The position numbers and the translations under genes were made by a program. Below are positions 1 through 9,604 of a stretch of DNA of 64,000 bases, one piece after another; the first letter of the stretch is position 1, and every line of letters starts with the position of its first letter. The stretch comes from Bifidobacterium stellenboschense (GTDB lineage Bacteria > Actinomycetota > Actinomycetes > Actinomycetales > Bifidobacteriaceae), in the NCBI RefSeq assembly GCF_000741785.1, contig NZ_JGZP01000003.1, forward strand, positions 1 to 64,000, read 5' to 3'. The notes beneath the pieces were generated by a model. The model was given only the letters and a program-made list of their open reading frames with translations. It ran no database searches and was not told where the DNA came from.

Positions 1-1211
<1,211 letters not shown>

Positions 1212-1380
1212 GCGACACACACATCCCAACCATGTTGGGACGGCATCGACCTCTTTCTGCGGATACACGCGACACGGAGCAACACGAACCGTGGTCACAA
1301 CAGAACCAATCAACAGCGTCCACCATCCGGTCCCCAAACCACCAGCCATCAGGGATATGAGATCCCTGATAATTGAAGAT
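1212..1380 (+). other. 23S-5S internal transcribed spacer
   Basis: A spacer of about 170 nt with no tRNA. It holds two clean stem-loops: TCCCAAC/GTTGGGA at 1224-1240 and TCAGGGAT/ATCCCTGA at 1349-1369, the latter just 11 nt before the 5S. Both are plausible RNase processing signals for maturing the 23S 3' end and the 5S 5' end. No coding potential was recognised. Confidence 0.6.
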
Positions 1381-1497
1381 TTGCGGCGGTCATAGCCAGG
1401 AGAGACGCCCGGTCCCATTCCGAACCCGGAAGCTAAGACCTGGCACGGCGATGGTACTGCACCCGAGAGGATGTGGGAGAGTAGCACGCCGCCGCAC
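1381..1497 (+). rRNA. 5S ribosomal RNA
   Basis: A 117-nt sequence with 5S hallmarks: the terminal helix formed by GCGGCGG at the 5' end and CCGCCGC at the 3' end, the loop CCCATTCCGAACCCGGAAG around 1413-1432, and GATGGTACTGC followed by GTGGGAGAGTAGCAC near the 3' end. It lies about 170 nt behind the 23S gene in the usual rrn order. Ends are set from the terminal helix and may be off by a base or two. Confidence 0.95.
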
Positions 1498-1510
1498 CAC
1501 AACGAACAGG

Positions 1511-1545
1511 ACCCCCGGTCGAGCCACACGGCTCCCGGGGGTTTT
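1511..1545 (+). terminator. Intrinsic terminator of the rRNA operon
   Basis: An ACCCCCGG / CCGGGGGT hairpin (arms 1511-1518 and 1535-1542) followed by TTTT starts 14 nt after the 5S gene. It is the expected end of the rrn transcript. The next 220 bases up to the HAD gene at 1769 contain one palindromic repeat and a likely promoter area, but no other gene that I can support. Confidence 0.85.
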
Positions 1546-1625
1546 CGCATACCCGAACCCACCCACCACACGCGCCCCCGCCGGCACGCCGGCGGACCAC
1601 CCTCCGACGCGCGTGCCGCGCGCCA

Positions 1626-1643
1626 CCTCCCGCCAGCGGGAGG
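1626..1643. repeat. GC-rich palindromic repeat (dispersed hairpin unit)
   Basis: The 18-nt palindrome CCTCCCGCCAGCGGGAGG is identical to the second hairpin of the double-hairpin repeat at 12650-12667 before pyrE, and close to the copies at 9619-9636 and 9661-9676. It lies in the gap between the rrn terminator and the first HAD gene. It is read here as one copy of a dispersed REP-like element. Confidence 0.6.
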
Positions 1644-1768
1644 AAGACGCGCACCCCGACATTGGGTTGCTCTTGCGGGGGCGGGTGAAAATCTATATAA
1701 CCTTCGCTTGTTGAAATATGTTGCGGTATGATGTTCTGTGTCTTGTGGCCGTCAAGAGAAAGGCAGCG

Positions 1769-2653
1769 ATGATGCCCGCCGATACTCCGAAAATCATCTT
1801 CCTTGATGTGGATGGAACGCTCGTCGATTATGAGAACAACCTGCCTGATTCCGCCATCGAGGCGATTCGCGAAGCCCGTGCGAATGGACACCGGATCTAC
1901 ATCTGCACCGGTCGTAGCAAAGCCGAGGTCTATCCGCCACTATGGGAGATCGGGCTGGACGGCATGATCGGCGGCAACGGCAGTTATGTGGAGAGCGATG
2001 GCGAGATCGTCATGCACCGGACATTGAGCCTCGACCAGTGCACGCGCGCCGTCGACTGGCTGAACGCGCGCGGGCTCGCGTTCTATCTGGAGAGCAACAG
2101 CGGATTGTTCGCCAGCAGGGATTTCGAGAACGGTGCGTTGGAGGCCGTACGCGCCTATTCGGCTCGCAAAGGCAAATCGAATGCGGCTACGATGACCGTT
2201 CACGACGGATACCCGGACATGATCTACGGCGGCGAACTGTATCGTGACGACGTGAACAAGATCAGTTACGTGCTCGGCTCCCAGCAGGATTTCCTCGATG
2301 CCGAACAGGAATTCGACGACATGCATAACGGCACGTGGGGCGGTAGGGGAGCGACCGCCCTATGGGGCGATCTCGGTGTCAAGGACATCACCAAAGCACA
2401 TGCCATCGATTGCCTGCTCGCATATCTCGGTGCCGATCGGGCCGACACCATCGCATTCGGCGATGCGGCCGTCGACGTGCCGATGCTCGAATACTGTGCC
2501 TACGGCGTGGCGATGGGCAACGGGTCGCCCGACGTCAAGCGGGCCGCCGATCTCGTCACCGACGACGTCGAAGAGGATGGTCTGGCGCACGCGTTCGCAC
2601 GACTTGGATTGATCGGGCGTCGGACCACGGAAACAGGACACGGTGAAAGGTGA
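1769..2653 (+). CDS. HAD-superfamily phosphatase, Cof/type IIB
   Basis: A 294-residue protein of the haloacid dehalogenase superfamily, Cof-like type IIB, which are usually cytosolic sugar-phosphate or nucleotide phosphatases. Motif I FLDVDGT has the nucleophile D13 and acid/base D15; motif II is the T in CTGRS; the C-terminal GDAAVDVPML is motif IV, which holds Mg2+, and the cap domain lies between. Substrate cannot be read from the sequence. The start at 1769 is chosen because GAGAAAGG lies just upstream and homology begins there; an upstream ATG at 1718 in the same frame lacks a ribosome site. It is followed immediately by a paralogue at 2659, so the two probably share a transcript and arose by tandem duplication. 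Confidence 0.85.
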   Translation: MMPADTPKIIFLDVDGTLVDYENNLPDSAIEAIREARANGHRIYICTGRSKAEVYPPLWEIGLDGMIGGNGSYVESDGEIVMHRTLSLDQCTRAVDWLNARGLAFYLESNSGLFASRDFENGALEAVRAYSARKGKSNAATMTVHDGYPDMIYGGELYRDDVNKISYVLGSQQDFLDAEQEFDDMHNGTWGGRGATALWGDLGVKDITKAHAIDCLLAYLGADRADTIAFGDAAVDVPMLEYCAYGVAMGNGSPDVKRAADLVTDDVEEDGLAHAFARLGLIGRRTTETGHGER

Positions 2654-2658
2654 AGAAC

Positions 2659-3504
2659 ATGAACCGCAGCATCATCTTCCTCGACATCGACGGCACGTTG
2701 TTCGGGCGTGACCATATCATCGCCCCATCCACGCTTGACGCGATCCACACCGCGCAACGCAACGGACATCTCGTCTTCATCGATACAGGGCGTTCACGTC
2801 CCGAAATCGACGACGACGTGCTCGCGCCCGGATTCGACGGCATCGTCGGCTCGGTCGGCGCCTACATCGAGATCGGCGGCAAAGTGCTGCTCGACCGGTT
2901 CATCGACCCCAAGACGGTGACGCACGTCACACGCGTATTCGATGAGATTGGCGTCAACTACATGTGGCAGTCGTCACGGGGATTGTGGGCGTCGGCCGGA
3001 TATATGGCGCACGTCGACTGGGTGCGCCGCAACCTGCGCGCCGACTACGGCGGCGATTGGTGGCGTGTGCTCGAAGCGAGCAAAGCCGATGCCTGGCTTG
3101 ATCACGTCGATCTCGGCGAACTCGTCCCCGCCTCGAAATGCACGTTCTTCGCACCGCCCTCGTCACGGCTCACACTGGACGATATCCGTGACGCCGTCGG
3201 CGATCGTCTCCACATCGTCAGCGGTTCGATGGGATTGGAGGCACCGACGAACGGCGAAGGGATGACGCCGGGAACCGACAAAGGCACGGGGCTCGCATAC
3301 GTGGCCGGTCTGTATGACGTCGCCATCGCCGACACCATCGCCATCGGCGATTCGGAGAACGATACCGAGATGATCGAAGCGGCCGGCGTGGGCGTCGCCA
3401 TGGGCAATGCGACCGACGGCATCAAGGCCATCGCCGATTGGACTACCACCGCGGTGGACAAGGACGGCATCGCCGTCGCCTTCCGGCACCTCGGTTTGAT
3501 CTGA
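2659..3504 (+). CDS. HAD-superfamily phosphatase, Cof/type IIB (tandem paralogue)
   Basis: A 281-residue Cof-type HAD phosphatase. Motif I FLDIDGT places the catalytic aspartates at D9 and D11; IDTGRS is motif II and GDSENDTEMIEAAG is motif IV. It resembles the preceding gene in length and architecture and follows it by only five bases, so it is probably the second gene of a two-gene operon. ATG 2659 sits 8 nt after GAAAGG; a GTG at 2650 in frame would overlap the upstream stop but has a poorer ribosome site. Substrate is unknown; duplicated HADs of this kind often differ in sugar-phosphate preference. Confidence 0.85.
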   Translation: MNRSIIFLDIDGTLFGRDHIIAPSTLDAIHTAQRNGHLVFIDTGRSRPEIDDDVLAPGFDGIVGSVGAYIEIGGKVLLDRFIDPKTVTHVTRVFDEIGVNYMWQSSRGLWASAGYMAHVDWVRRNLRADYGGDWWRVLEASKADAWLDHVDLGELVPASKCTFFAPPSSRLTLDDIRDAVGDRLHIVSGSMGLEAPTNGEGMTPGTDKGTGLAYVAGLYDVAIADTIAIGDSENDTEMIEAAGVGVAMGNATDGIKAIADWTTTAVDKDGIAVAFRHLGLI

Positions 3505-3541
3505 TTCGCAAGCTGCGATACGGCGGAGAAAGGGCGGAATA

Positions 3542-3569
3542 GGAAAGTTCAAAGTTCAATGAACTTTCC
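3542..3569. terminator. Bidirectional hairpin between convergent genes
   Basis: GGAAAGTTCA at 3542-3551 pairs perfectly with TGAACTTTCC at 3560-3569. The hairpin covers the stop codon and last codons of the reverse-strand esterase and lies 38 nt after the forward HAD gene. It has no run of T. It is interpreted as a shared terminator for the two convergent units. Confidence 0.45.
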
Positions 3570-4190
3570 GATGTCCTCGATTTCCGCCTTGCGGATGGCG
3601 TGGCCCACGCCGGTGTATTCGCGAGATTCGAGTCGACCGGTCTCCCCGAGCACACGGTGTGCGGTACGCTGGTCGTCGAGCGGAATCGTATGGTCCTCGG
3701 AACCGTAGAGCAGCAGGAAACGCGTATCGCCGGCGATCGCGGTACCATCCGTCGCCTCCTCGCCCTTGAACGACGGGCTCATCAGAATCGCGGCGTCGAA
3801 CACATCGGGGTGCTCGCGCACGATGCGATACGACATGTAGCCGCCCTGCGAGAACCCGATGAGGATCTTCCGTCGGGAGGCGAACATCGGCGAATCCAGC
3901 AGCGCGACCACCGCATTGCCCACCGCCGAGCACTCGCGTCGACGCTCCTCGATGCCGCACCCATCCGGATACCAGTAGGCGCCGCCCATGTAGTCGCGGT
4001 CATACGTGCCGTGGAACGACAGGTAGCTCGGGGTCCGTCTCGCTCCCGCATACACGCCGTCGATGACGCGGATCATCTCCCGCTCATCGTTGCCGTAGCC
4101 GTGGAACATGACGAACAGACGGTCGTCGCCGGTCGCGGCGTTCCTATCTCCGACAATGGTTTCGATATGATTCACCGAACTGAGACGCAT
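3549..4190 (-). CDS. Alpha/beta-hydrolase, carboxylesterase/phospholipase-like
   Basis: A 213-residue single-domain alpha/beta hydrolase. FVMFHGYGND near residue 26 forms the oxyanion-hole region, GFSQGG is the nucleophile elbow with the catalytic Ser, SEDHTIP supplies the Asp and GVGHAI the His. This is the architecture of bacterial carboxylesterase/lysophospholipase (YpfH/Est-like) proteins. There is no signal peptide, so it should be cytosolic. A run of five GGs in CCGGGAGGAA just before the ATG provides a ribosome site. It is transcribed alone and converges with the HAD pair. Natural substrate unknown. Confidence 0.8.
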   Translation of the reverse strand: MRLSSVNHIETIVGDRNAATGDDRLFVMFHGYGNDEREMIRVIDGVYAGARRTPSYLSFHGTYDRDYMGGAYWYPDGCGIEERRRECSAVGNAVVALLDSPMFASRRKILIGFSQGGYMSYRIVREHPDVFDAAILMSPSFKGEEATDGTAIAGDTRFLLLYGSEDHTIPLDDQRTAHRVLGETGRLESREYTGVGHAIRKAEIEDIGKFIEL

Positions 4191-4473
4191 GATTCGTTCC
4201 TCCCGGGGTTGTTGACGTCACGCCGCCCATGACAATGATGCGCGCTTCCGTTGTCCAGTGTAGAAGAGACGGAACAACGCCGCATACCAGGCCGATGCGT
4301 AGGAACCCCGGCGGTCTTCACGTAGCCCGCGCCGTAGATGAGAGCGGACGGGGCGGACGTCTTCCTCGACGTCATCGGGCGGCGGCTGGCGGGCTGAACC
4401 GTCTCCGGCTCCGCCGTCCGTTCCCGATCAGGAACGGAACGTACCGGATGTCCGGCGTGAGGCTCCCCGCGAA

Positions 4474-4493
4474 CCATGGCAACGCTACCATGG
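4474..4493. promoter_or_regulatory. Imperfect palindrome, possible LacI-type operator at the acetyltransferase promoter
   Basis: In the 353-nt gap (4191-4543) between the divergent esterase and acetyltransferase genes, CCATGGCAACGCTACCATGG is an imperfect palindrome centred on CG, the layout of LacI-family operators. TACCAT inside it is a plausible -10 element. A second short inverted repeat, GTTCC/GGAAC around 4422-4437, lies upstream. Nothing else in the gap looks like a gene. The regulator is not identified; no LacI gene is in the window. Confidence 0.3.
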
Positions 4494-4543
4494 GAGTCGT
4501 GCCGCGGATCGGCGGCGAAGCGGACGGAAGACGAGGGACACGC

Positions 4544-5173
4544 ATGGACGATACACGGGAGGCAATGGACAACGTGGCGCGCAAGGACGCGGGACTGCCG
4601 TACCACTACGATGACCCGGCCATCATGGACGGACAGCTCGCATGGCAGGACAAGCTGTGGGAGTACAACCAGACCAGACCCATCGAACAGGACCGCCGCA
4701 CCGAACTGCTCAAAGGCATGTGCGCCGAGATCGGCGAAGGCGTGCACATCGAGACGCCATTGCACGCGAACAACGGATGCCGGCGCGTGCACCTCGGCAG
4801 GGGCATCTACATCAACGCGTTCATGAGCATGGTCGACGATGCGGAGATATGGATCGGTGACTACGCGATGTTCGGACCGTCCGTCACCATCGCCACCGCG
4901 GGACACCCGATCCTGCCGATCCTGCGCGAACACCACTACACGTACGCGCTGCCGGTGCATATCGGACGCAACGTGTGGGTCGGCTCCAACGTGAGCATCC
5001 TGCCGGGCGTCACCATCGGCGAGAACAGCGTGATCGGCGCCGGTTCGGTCGTCACGCGCGACATCCCCGCGAACGTCGTCGCCGTGGGCGTGCCGTGCAA
5101 GGTGGTGCGCCCGATTGGCGAACACGACCGCGAATACTATTGGCACGGCCGCCGTCTCGACGTGACCGAGTGA
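4544..5173 (+). CDS. Maltose/galactoside O-acetyltransferase family protein
   Basis: A 209-residue left-handed beta-helix (hexapeptide-repeat) acetyltransferase. The N-terminal helical region has the Mac domain pattern (WQDKLWEYNQTRP), followed by repeated hexapeptide turns such as IWIGDYAMFGPSVTI, VWVGSNVSILPGVTIG and SVIGAGSVVTRDIPANVVAVGVP. The TAGHP stretch contains the usual catalytic His. Such enzymes acetylate free sugars from acetyl-CoA in the cytosol. The ATG at 4544 is preferred because ACGAGGGA precedes it; the frame is open 315 bases further upstream but without family homology. The next gene, 10 nt downstream, encodes the same family. Confidence 0.85.
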   Translation: MDDTREAMDNVARKDAGLPYHYDDPAIMDGQLAWQDKLWEYNQTRPIEQDRRTELLKGMCAEIGEGVHIETPLHANNGCRRVHLGRGIYINAFMSMVDDAEIWIGDYAMFGPSVTIATAGHPILPILREHHYTYALPVHIGRNVWVGSNVSILPGVTIGENSVIGAGSVVTRDIPANVVAVGVPCKVVRPIGEHDREYYWHGRRLDVTE

Positions 5174-5183
5174 GGAGAGAACG

Positions 5184-5807
5184 ATGAACGAACTCGACAA
5201 GTGCATGGCGGGGGAGATCTACGATTGCCACGATCCCATCTTCCTCGACTACAAGAACACCGCGCGACGGCTGCTCGCCGAATACAACCGGCTCCCGTAC
5301 GACGCGAAGGAGCGCAAACGCGAGATCCTCGAATCGCTGTTCGGCTCGATCGGCGCGAACGTGTCCGTCGGTCTGCCGTTCATCTGCGACTACGGGCGCA
5401 ATATCCGCATCGGCAGCAACGTGTCCGTCAACATGAATTGCACGTTCGTCGACTGCAACACGATCGACATCGGATCGGACACGCTCATCGCGTCGAACGT
5501 GCAGCTGTACACGGCCACGCATCCGGTCGAACTCGCGGACCGGCTCGCGGAAGGCTGGAAGCCGGGCGACGCGCACTACCGGTGGAACACATACGCCAAG
5601 CCTATCCACATCGGGCGCGGCTGCTGGCTGGGAGGCGGCGTCATCGTGCTGCCGGGCGTCACCATCGGCGACGGGACGGTGATCGGCGCCGGTTCGGTCG
5701 TCACGCGGGACATCCCCGCGAACGTGGTCGCCGTAGGCAACCCGTGCCGCGTGCTGCGGCCGATCAACGGCTCCGATCGGGCTGATCCGGATCGGAGCGC
5801 GGCCTGA
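5184..5807 (+). CDS. Maltose/galactoside O-acetyltransferase family protein (second copy)
   Basis: A 207-residue hexapeptide acetyltransferase with an N-terminal Mac region (MAGEIYDCHDPIFLDYKNTARRLLAEYN), as in LacA/Maa. The helix coils include IRIGSNVSVNMNCTFVD and VIVLPGVTIGDGTVIGAGSVVTRDIPANVVAVGNPC; ATHP carries the likely catalytic His. A ribosome site GAGGAGAG precedes the ATG. It is in operon with the acetyltransferase ending at 5173. Its last 44 bases overlap the 3' end of the reverse-strand RpiR regulator. The 3' portions of the two acetyltransferase genes are almost identical in DNA, suggesting duplication with recent gene conversion. Confidence 0.87.
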   Translation: MNELDKCMAGEIYDCHDPIFLDYKNTARRLLAEYNRLPYDAKERKREILESLFGSIGANVSVGLPFICDYGRNIRIGSNVSVNMNCTFVDCNTIDIGSDTLIASNVQLYTATHPVELADRLAEGWKPGDAHYRWNTYAKPIHIGRGCWLGGGVIVLPGVTIGDGTVIGAGSVVTRDIPANVVAVGNPCRVLRPINGSDRADPDRSAA

Positions 5808-6522
5808 CGAGACGACGGGCCAACGATTCGATGACGAACACGGCGGGCAGCTGGCTGGTCGCGTTGTAGCCGCCGTTGACGCGCTCCGGCGCGAGACCGG
5901 CGGCGAACGACCAGTCGCACATCCCCGCCAGCGTGCTGCCGGGCGTGTTCGTCAACGCGAGGAGCCTCGCGCCGCGCGAGGCGAAGCCTTCCGCCGTCTC
6001 CAACAGCTTCGGCGTCTCGCCGCTCTCCGACACGGCGACGACCGCCATGCCCGGACGGGCGAACGTCCCGGACGGATAGAACGCGTCCGTCAACCCGATG
6101 GCGAACAGGCCGAGATTCGCGAACAGACGCGCGCCATAGTCGGCGATCGTGCCCGACGACCCCTCGCCGATGAAGACGATCGGGTCGGCCTTCTCCAGCA
6201 GCGAGGTCGCCTCGCCGAGCATCGCCTCGAACGCGGGGGAGTCGGCGCGGGAGAAGAACAACGACAACTCGCCCAGATCGGCCTGCGGAACGGGACTTCG
6301 CTCCGGACGTTCGGCGGCGTCGCGTGCGGCCCGTCTGAACGCGTCGAACCCGTCGAATCCCATCCGCGCGCACCAGCGCATCACCGTGGACGGCGAGACA
6401 TAGGTGGCGGCCGCCAGCTCGCGCACGGACATGTACGCCGCGGCCTCCGGATGCGCGGAGACGAACCGGCAGATCGCAAGCTCGGTGCGATTGCAGCGTT
6501 CCAACTGCTCGAAGGTGAACAT
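5764..6522 (-). CDS. MurR/RpiR family transcriptional regulator
   Basis: A 252-residue regulator. Residues about 1-75 form an RpiR-type helix-turn-helix (MSVRELAAATYVSPSTVMRWCARMGFDGFDAFRR); residues about 95-235 form a SIS sugar-phosphate-binding domain (VFIGEGSSGTIADYGARLFANLG, VVAVSESGETPKLLETAEGFASRGARLLALTN). The family senses phosphosugars and controls sugar or amino-sugar catabolism. The ATG at 6522 is chosen because family homology begins there. No ribosome site is visible, but TACAGT sits 11 nt upstream, so the transcript may be leaderless. It is divergent from the pyr operon and convergent with the acetyltransferases, which it might control. Confidence 0.85.
   Translation of the reverse strand: MFTFEQLERCNRTELAICRFVSAHPEAAAYMSVRELAAATYVSPSTVMRWCARMGFDGFDAFRRAARDAAERPERSPVPQADLGELSLFFSRADSPAFEAMLGEATSLLEKADPIVFIGEGSSGTIADYGARLFANLGLFAIGLTDAFYPSGTFARPGMAVVAVSESGETPKLLETAEGFASRGARLLALTNTPGSTLAGMCDWSFAAGLAPERVNGGYNATSQLPAVFVIESLARRLVRPRSDPDQPDRSR
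5771..5797. terminator. Hairpin inside the convergent coding overlap
   Basis: CTCCGATC at 5771-5778 pairs with GATCGGAG at 5790-5797. It lies wholly within the 44-bp overlap shared by the 3' ends of the acetyltransferase (+) and RpiR (-) genes. It has no T-tract. It may act as a bidirectional terminator that is also translated in two frames. Confidence 0.35.
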
Positions 6523-6636
6523 GGTTACGTACTGTAGCGCGCATGGCGTGCGACTGATCCGCCGCACGCCCGCGCAAGGTGAACGGAAGGTGACGCGCGG
6601 GGGACGGCTTGTGCGGCGTGCGTCGGAGAAATGGTC

Positions 6637-6642
6637 TATAGT
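6637..6642 (+). promoter_or_regulatory. Probable -10 element of the pyr operon promoter
   Basis: TATAGT in the 174-nt divergent gap between RpiR and pyrB is a near-consensus -10 hexamer, 55 nt before the pyrB start. No good -35 at 17 nt is seen; TTGTGC at 6609-6614 is 22 nt away. No PyrR-type anti-terminator fold was recognised in the short leader. Confidence 0.45.
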
Positions 6643-6696
6643 CGGATAGGTCACGTTAGTGGCCACCTTGTCCGTTTCACACACGAAAGGTGAGCC

Positions 6697-7692
6697 GTGT
6701 CAACTGAACAGGAACCGGCGGAGACGCCGATGCTCGGCAAGAGCGTCATCTCGCTCGACGATCTCTCCATCCCCCAGATCACCGATCTGCTGCACAAGGC
6801 GCAGTACATCGATTCGCATCGCAAGGAAGTGGCGCACGCCTGCGACGGCAGGGTGCTGGCCACGCTCTTCTACGAGCCCTCCACCCGCACGCGTCTGAGC
6901 TTCGAGACCGCGATGCTGCGTCTCGGCGGCAAGGTGATCGGTTTCGCCGGCGCGCAGCTCGCCTCCGTCACCAAGGGCGAATCCATCGCCGACACCTTGA
7001 AGACCGTGTCCAACTACGTGGACGTGGTGGCCATCCGCCATCCGAAGGAAGGTGCGGCGCTCGTCGCCTCCCGTGCCGCCTCCGTGCCCGTCATCAACGC
7101 GGGCGACGGCGGACACATGCACCCCACGCAGACGCTCGCCGATCTCGCCACGCTCCAGTCGCGCTTCGGCCGCGTCACCGACCTGACCGTCGGCCTGTGC
7201 GGCGACCTCATGTTCGGCCGCACCGTGCACTCGCTCATCGAGACGCTGTGCCGCTTCGGCAACGTGCGGTTCGTGCTCATCAGCCCCGACGAGCTCAAGA
7301 CCCCGCAGTACGTGCTCGACCGCATCGACGCCACCCCGTCCTGCTCCTACGTGGAGGTCAAGGATCTGGTCTCCGTGATCGGCGACCTCGACGTGCTGTA
7401 CATGACCCGCGTGCAGAAGGAACGCTTCTTCAACGAGGACGACTACCTGCGCCTTAGGGACACGTACATCCTCGACGAGGACAAGCTCGCCCGCGCCAAG
7501 GAGCATATGGCCGTGCTGCACCCGCTGCCGCGCGTCAACGAGATCGCCGTCGAAGTCGACGACGACCCGCGCGCCGCCTACTTCGAACAGGTGAAGAACG
7601 GCATGCTCATGCGCATGGCGCTCGAGAGCACCGTGGTGGGTGACGAGCTGCCCGGCTACGAACCGTTCGAGAACAAGGAGGTCCAGGCCTGA
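6697..7692 (+). CDS. pyrB: Aspartate carbamoyltransferase, catalytic subunit
   Basis: A 331-residue ATCase catalytic chain. It condenses carbamoyl phosphate with aspartate, the first committed step of pyrimidine synthesis. Residues 60-70 contain EPSTRTRLSFE, the carbamoyl-phosphate loop; GHMHPTQTLADL is the second signature; GDLMFGRTVHSL and HPLPR follow in the aspartate domain. The GTG start at 6697 lies 6 nt after GAAAGG. It is the first gene of a seven-gene pyr operon, and its TGA shares one base with the pyrI ATG (TGATG), indicating coupled translation of the two ATCase subunits. Confidence 0.97.
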   Translation: MSTEQEPAETPMLGKSVISLDDLSIPQITDLLHKAQYIDSHRKEVAHACDGRVLATLFYEPSTRTRLSFETAMLRLGGKVIGFAGAQLASVTKGESIADTLKTVSNYVDVVAIRHPKEGAALVASRAASVPVINAGDGGHMHPTQTLADLATLQSRFGRVTDLTVGLCGDLMFGRTVHSLIETLCRFGNVRFVLISPDELKTPQYVLDRIDATPSCSYVEVKDLVSVIGDLDVLYMTRVQKERFFNEDDYLRLRDTYILDEDKLARAKEHMAVLHPLPRVNEIAVEVDDDPRAAYFEQVKNGMLMRMALESTVVGDELPGYEPFENKEVQA

Positions 7693-8123
7693 TGGAGGTC
7701 ACCAGCATCCAAAACGGCATCATCATCGACCACGTGCCCGCCGGCACCGCGCTGAAGGTGCTCGCGTATCTGAAGATCAACCCGGCGAAGACCAAGCTCG
7801 CCCTCATCATGAACACCGACAGCCACCTGTACGGCACGAAGGACATCATCAAGATCGAGGACGAGGACGGCAACGGCCCGTCCGTCGATCTCGACGTGCT
7901 CGGCCTCGTCGCGCGCACCGCGACCGTCGGCATCGTGCGCGGCGGTAGGATCGTCGAGAAGAAGACGCCTACGCTGCCCGAGCACGTGGTGAACATCCTC
8001 ACCTGCCGCAACCCGCGCTGCGTGACCACCACCGAACGCGGCATCGAGCAGATGTTCCACCTGACGCACTCCGAGCGTCAGGAGTACCGCTGCGACTACT
8101 GCGACGAGGAAGCGAAACTGTAA
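7692..8123 (+). CDS. pyrI: Aspartate carbamoyltransferase, regulatory subunit
   Basis: A 143-residue regulatory chain that binds CTP/ATP and makes ATCase allosteric. The N-terminal nucleotide-binding domain includes IDHVPAGTALKVL. The C-terminal zinc domain carries four cysteines at C105, C110, C134 and C137 (CX4C...CX2C), which contact the catalytic trimers. The length matches the family. Start and stop overlap with pyrB ensures equal stoichiometry. Confidence 0.97.
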   Translation: MEVTSIQNGIIIDHVPAGTALKVLAYLKINPAKTKLALIMNTDSHLYGTKDIIKIEDEDGNGPSVDLDVLGLVARTATVGIVRGGRIVEKKTPTLPEHVVNILTCRNPRCVTTTERGIEQMFHLTHSERQEYRCDYCDEEAKL

Positions 8124-8132
8124 GGAGCCGAT

Positions 8133-9581
8133 ATGCCGACGTTGCGCAACATCAAGGTGTGGAACACCGACGAGGTCATCGACGTGAAGGTGCCGCTGGC
8201 GGCCGACGCGCTGCTGGAAGGGGAGCGTTCCGGCGCGGACGGGTTCGACGCGCTCGAGATCGACGCGACCGGGCTCACGCTCGCGCCCGGATTCGCCGAC
8301 CCGCACGTGCACTTCCGCGACCCCGGCCAGACCTACAAGGAGTCGATGGTCACCGGTTGCGCCGCGTCGGCCTCCGGCGGATACACCGACGTCCTCATCA
8401 TGCCGAACACCGTGCCCGCGATGGACGGCGAGACGATCGTCGACCGGGACGCCCCCGGCGCCGACGAGGTGCTGTCCTCCGGCAGGAACGACGTCATCGA
8501 CTTCCTGCAGCACTACGCCGCCGACCACGACGTGACGCTGCCCGTGCGCTACGACCTGTGCGTGTGCGCCTCCAAGGGGCGCGCCGGCCATGAGGCCACC
8601 GAATTCGAACATTGGCGCCGCCACATGCCGGGCGTCGCCGACGAGACCAAGGACGCCGACCAGCTCGCGCATCCGGTCACCGCGATCAGCGACGACGGTT
8701 CCGCCGTCACCCCCGCCACGCTCGACGCGGTGTTCGCGCTCGCCAAGGAGTCCAGCCTGCCGCTCATCGAACACTGCGAACACCACGACACCGGCGCGGT
8801 GAACGAAGGCCCCGTCTCGCGCAAGCTCGGCGTGCCCGGCATCCCCGAGGACACCGAATTGAAGATCGTCGCACGCGACATCGCCAAGGCGCGCGAGACC
8901 GGCGTGCACGTGCACTTCCAGCACGTGAGCACCGCCGGCAGCTTCGAGGCGATTCGCGCCGCCAAGGCCGAGGGCCTGCCGGTCACCTGCGAGACCGCGC
9001 CCCACTACCTCTCCCTGAGCGACGAGGCGCTGCTCACGTACGGCACGCTCGCCAAGATGAACCCGCCGCTGCGCTCGGAGGAGGACCGCAAGGCCACGTG
9101 CGAGGCCGTCGCCGACGGCACCGTCGACCTGCTCGCCACCGACCACGCGCCGCACACCATGGCGGAGAAGGAGCTCGGCTTCCTCGATGCCCCCAACGGC
9201 ATCATCGGCCTCGAATGTGCGTACGGCGTGTGCCACAGGACGCTCGTCGACGGCGGCTACATCTCCGACGAACGCCTCATCGAACTGATGAGCGTCGAGC
9301 CGATGCGCCTCATGGGCCATGAGGCCACCGACGTGACCGCGCTGCTCGACCGCGAGACCGACGCCTCGCGTGAACCGGACGCCAAGCGCGTGCTCGACCT
9401 CACGCAGGTGAAGGACACGGTCGGCATCGGCCTCGTCGTGCTCGACACGTCCGGCGAGTGGACCGTCGACCCCGATGCCTTCCACTCCAAGGCGCGCAAC
9501 ACCCCGTTCGGCGGCTGGAAAGTGACCGGACGCCCGCTCGCCACCATCATCGGCGGCGCGATGGTGTTCAGCCGACTGTGA
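8133..9581 (+). CDS. pyrC: Dihydroorotase
   Basis: A 482-residue class I dihydroorotase of the amidohydrolase superfamily, which cyclises carbamoyl aspartate to dihydroorotate. The metal-binding HxH is at H58/H60 (DPHVHFRDPG); H214 and H264 are further likely ligands, and ATDHAPHT contains the catalytic Asp D337. AAGGAG precedes the ATG. It follows pyrI by nine bases. At 482 residues it is somewhat longer than typical class I enzymes (about 430), with an acidic stretch near residue 410. Confidence 0.96.
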   Translation: MPTLRNIKVWNTDEVIDVKVPLAADALLEGERSGADGFDALEIDATGLTLAPGFADPHVHFRDPGQTYKESMVTGCAASASGGYTDVLIMPNTVPAMDGETIVDRDAPGADEVLSSGRNDVIDFLQHYAADHDVTLPVRYDLCVCASKGRAGHEATEFEHWRRHMPGVADETKDADQLAHPVTAISDDGSAVTPATLDAVFALAKESSLPLIEHCEHHDTGAVNEGPVSRKLGVPGIPEDTELKIVARDIAKARETGVHVHFQHVSTAGSFEAIRAAKAEGLPVTCETAPHYLSLSDEALLTYGTLAKMNPPLRSEEDRKATCEAVADGTVDLLATDHAPHTMAEKELGFLDAPNGIIGLECAYGVCHRTLVDGGYISDERLIELMSVEPMRLMGHEATDVTALLDRETDASREPDAKRVLDLTQVKDTVGIGLVVLDTSGEWTVDPDAFHSKARNTPFGGWKVTGRPLATIIGGAMVFSRL

Positions 9582-9604
9582 CGGATACCCGGCAACCACC
9601 CCCA

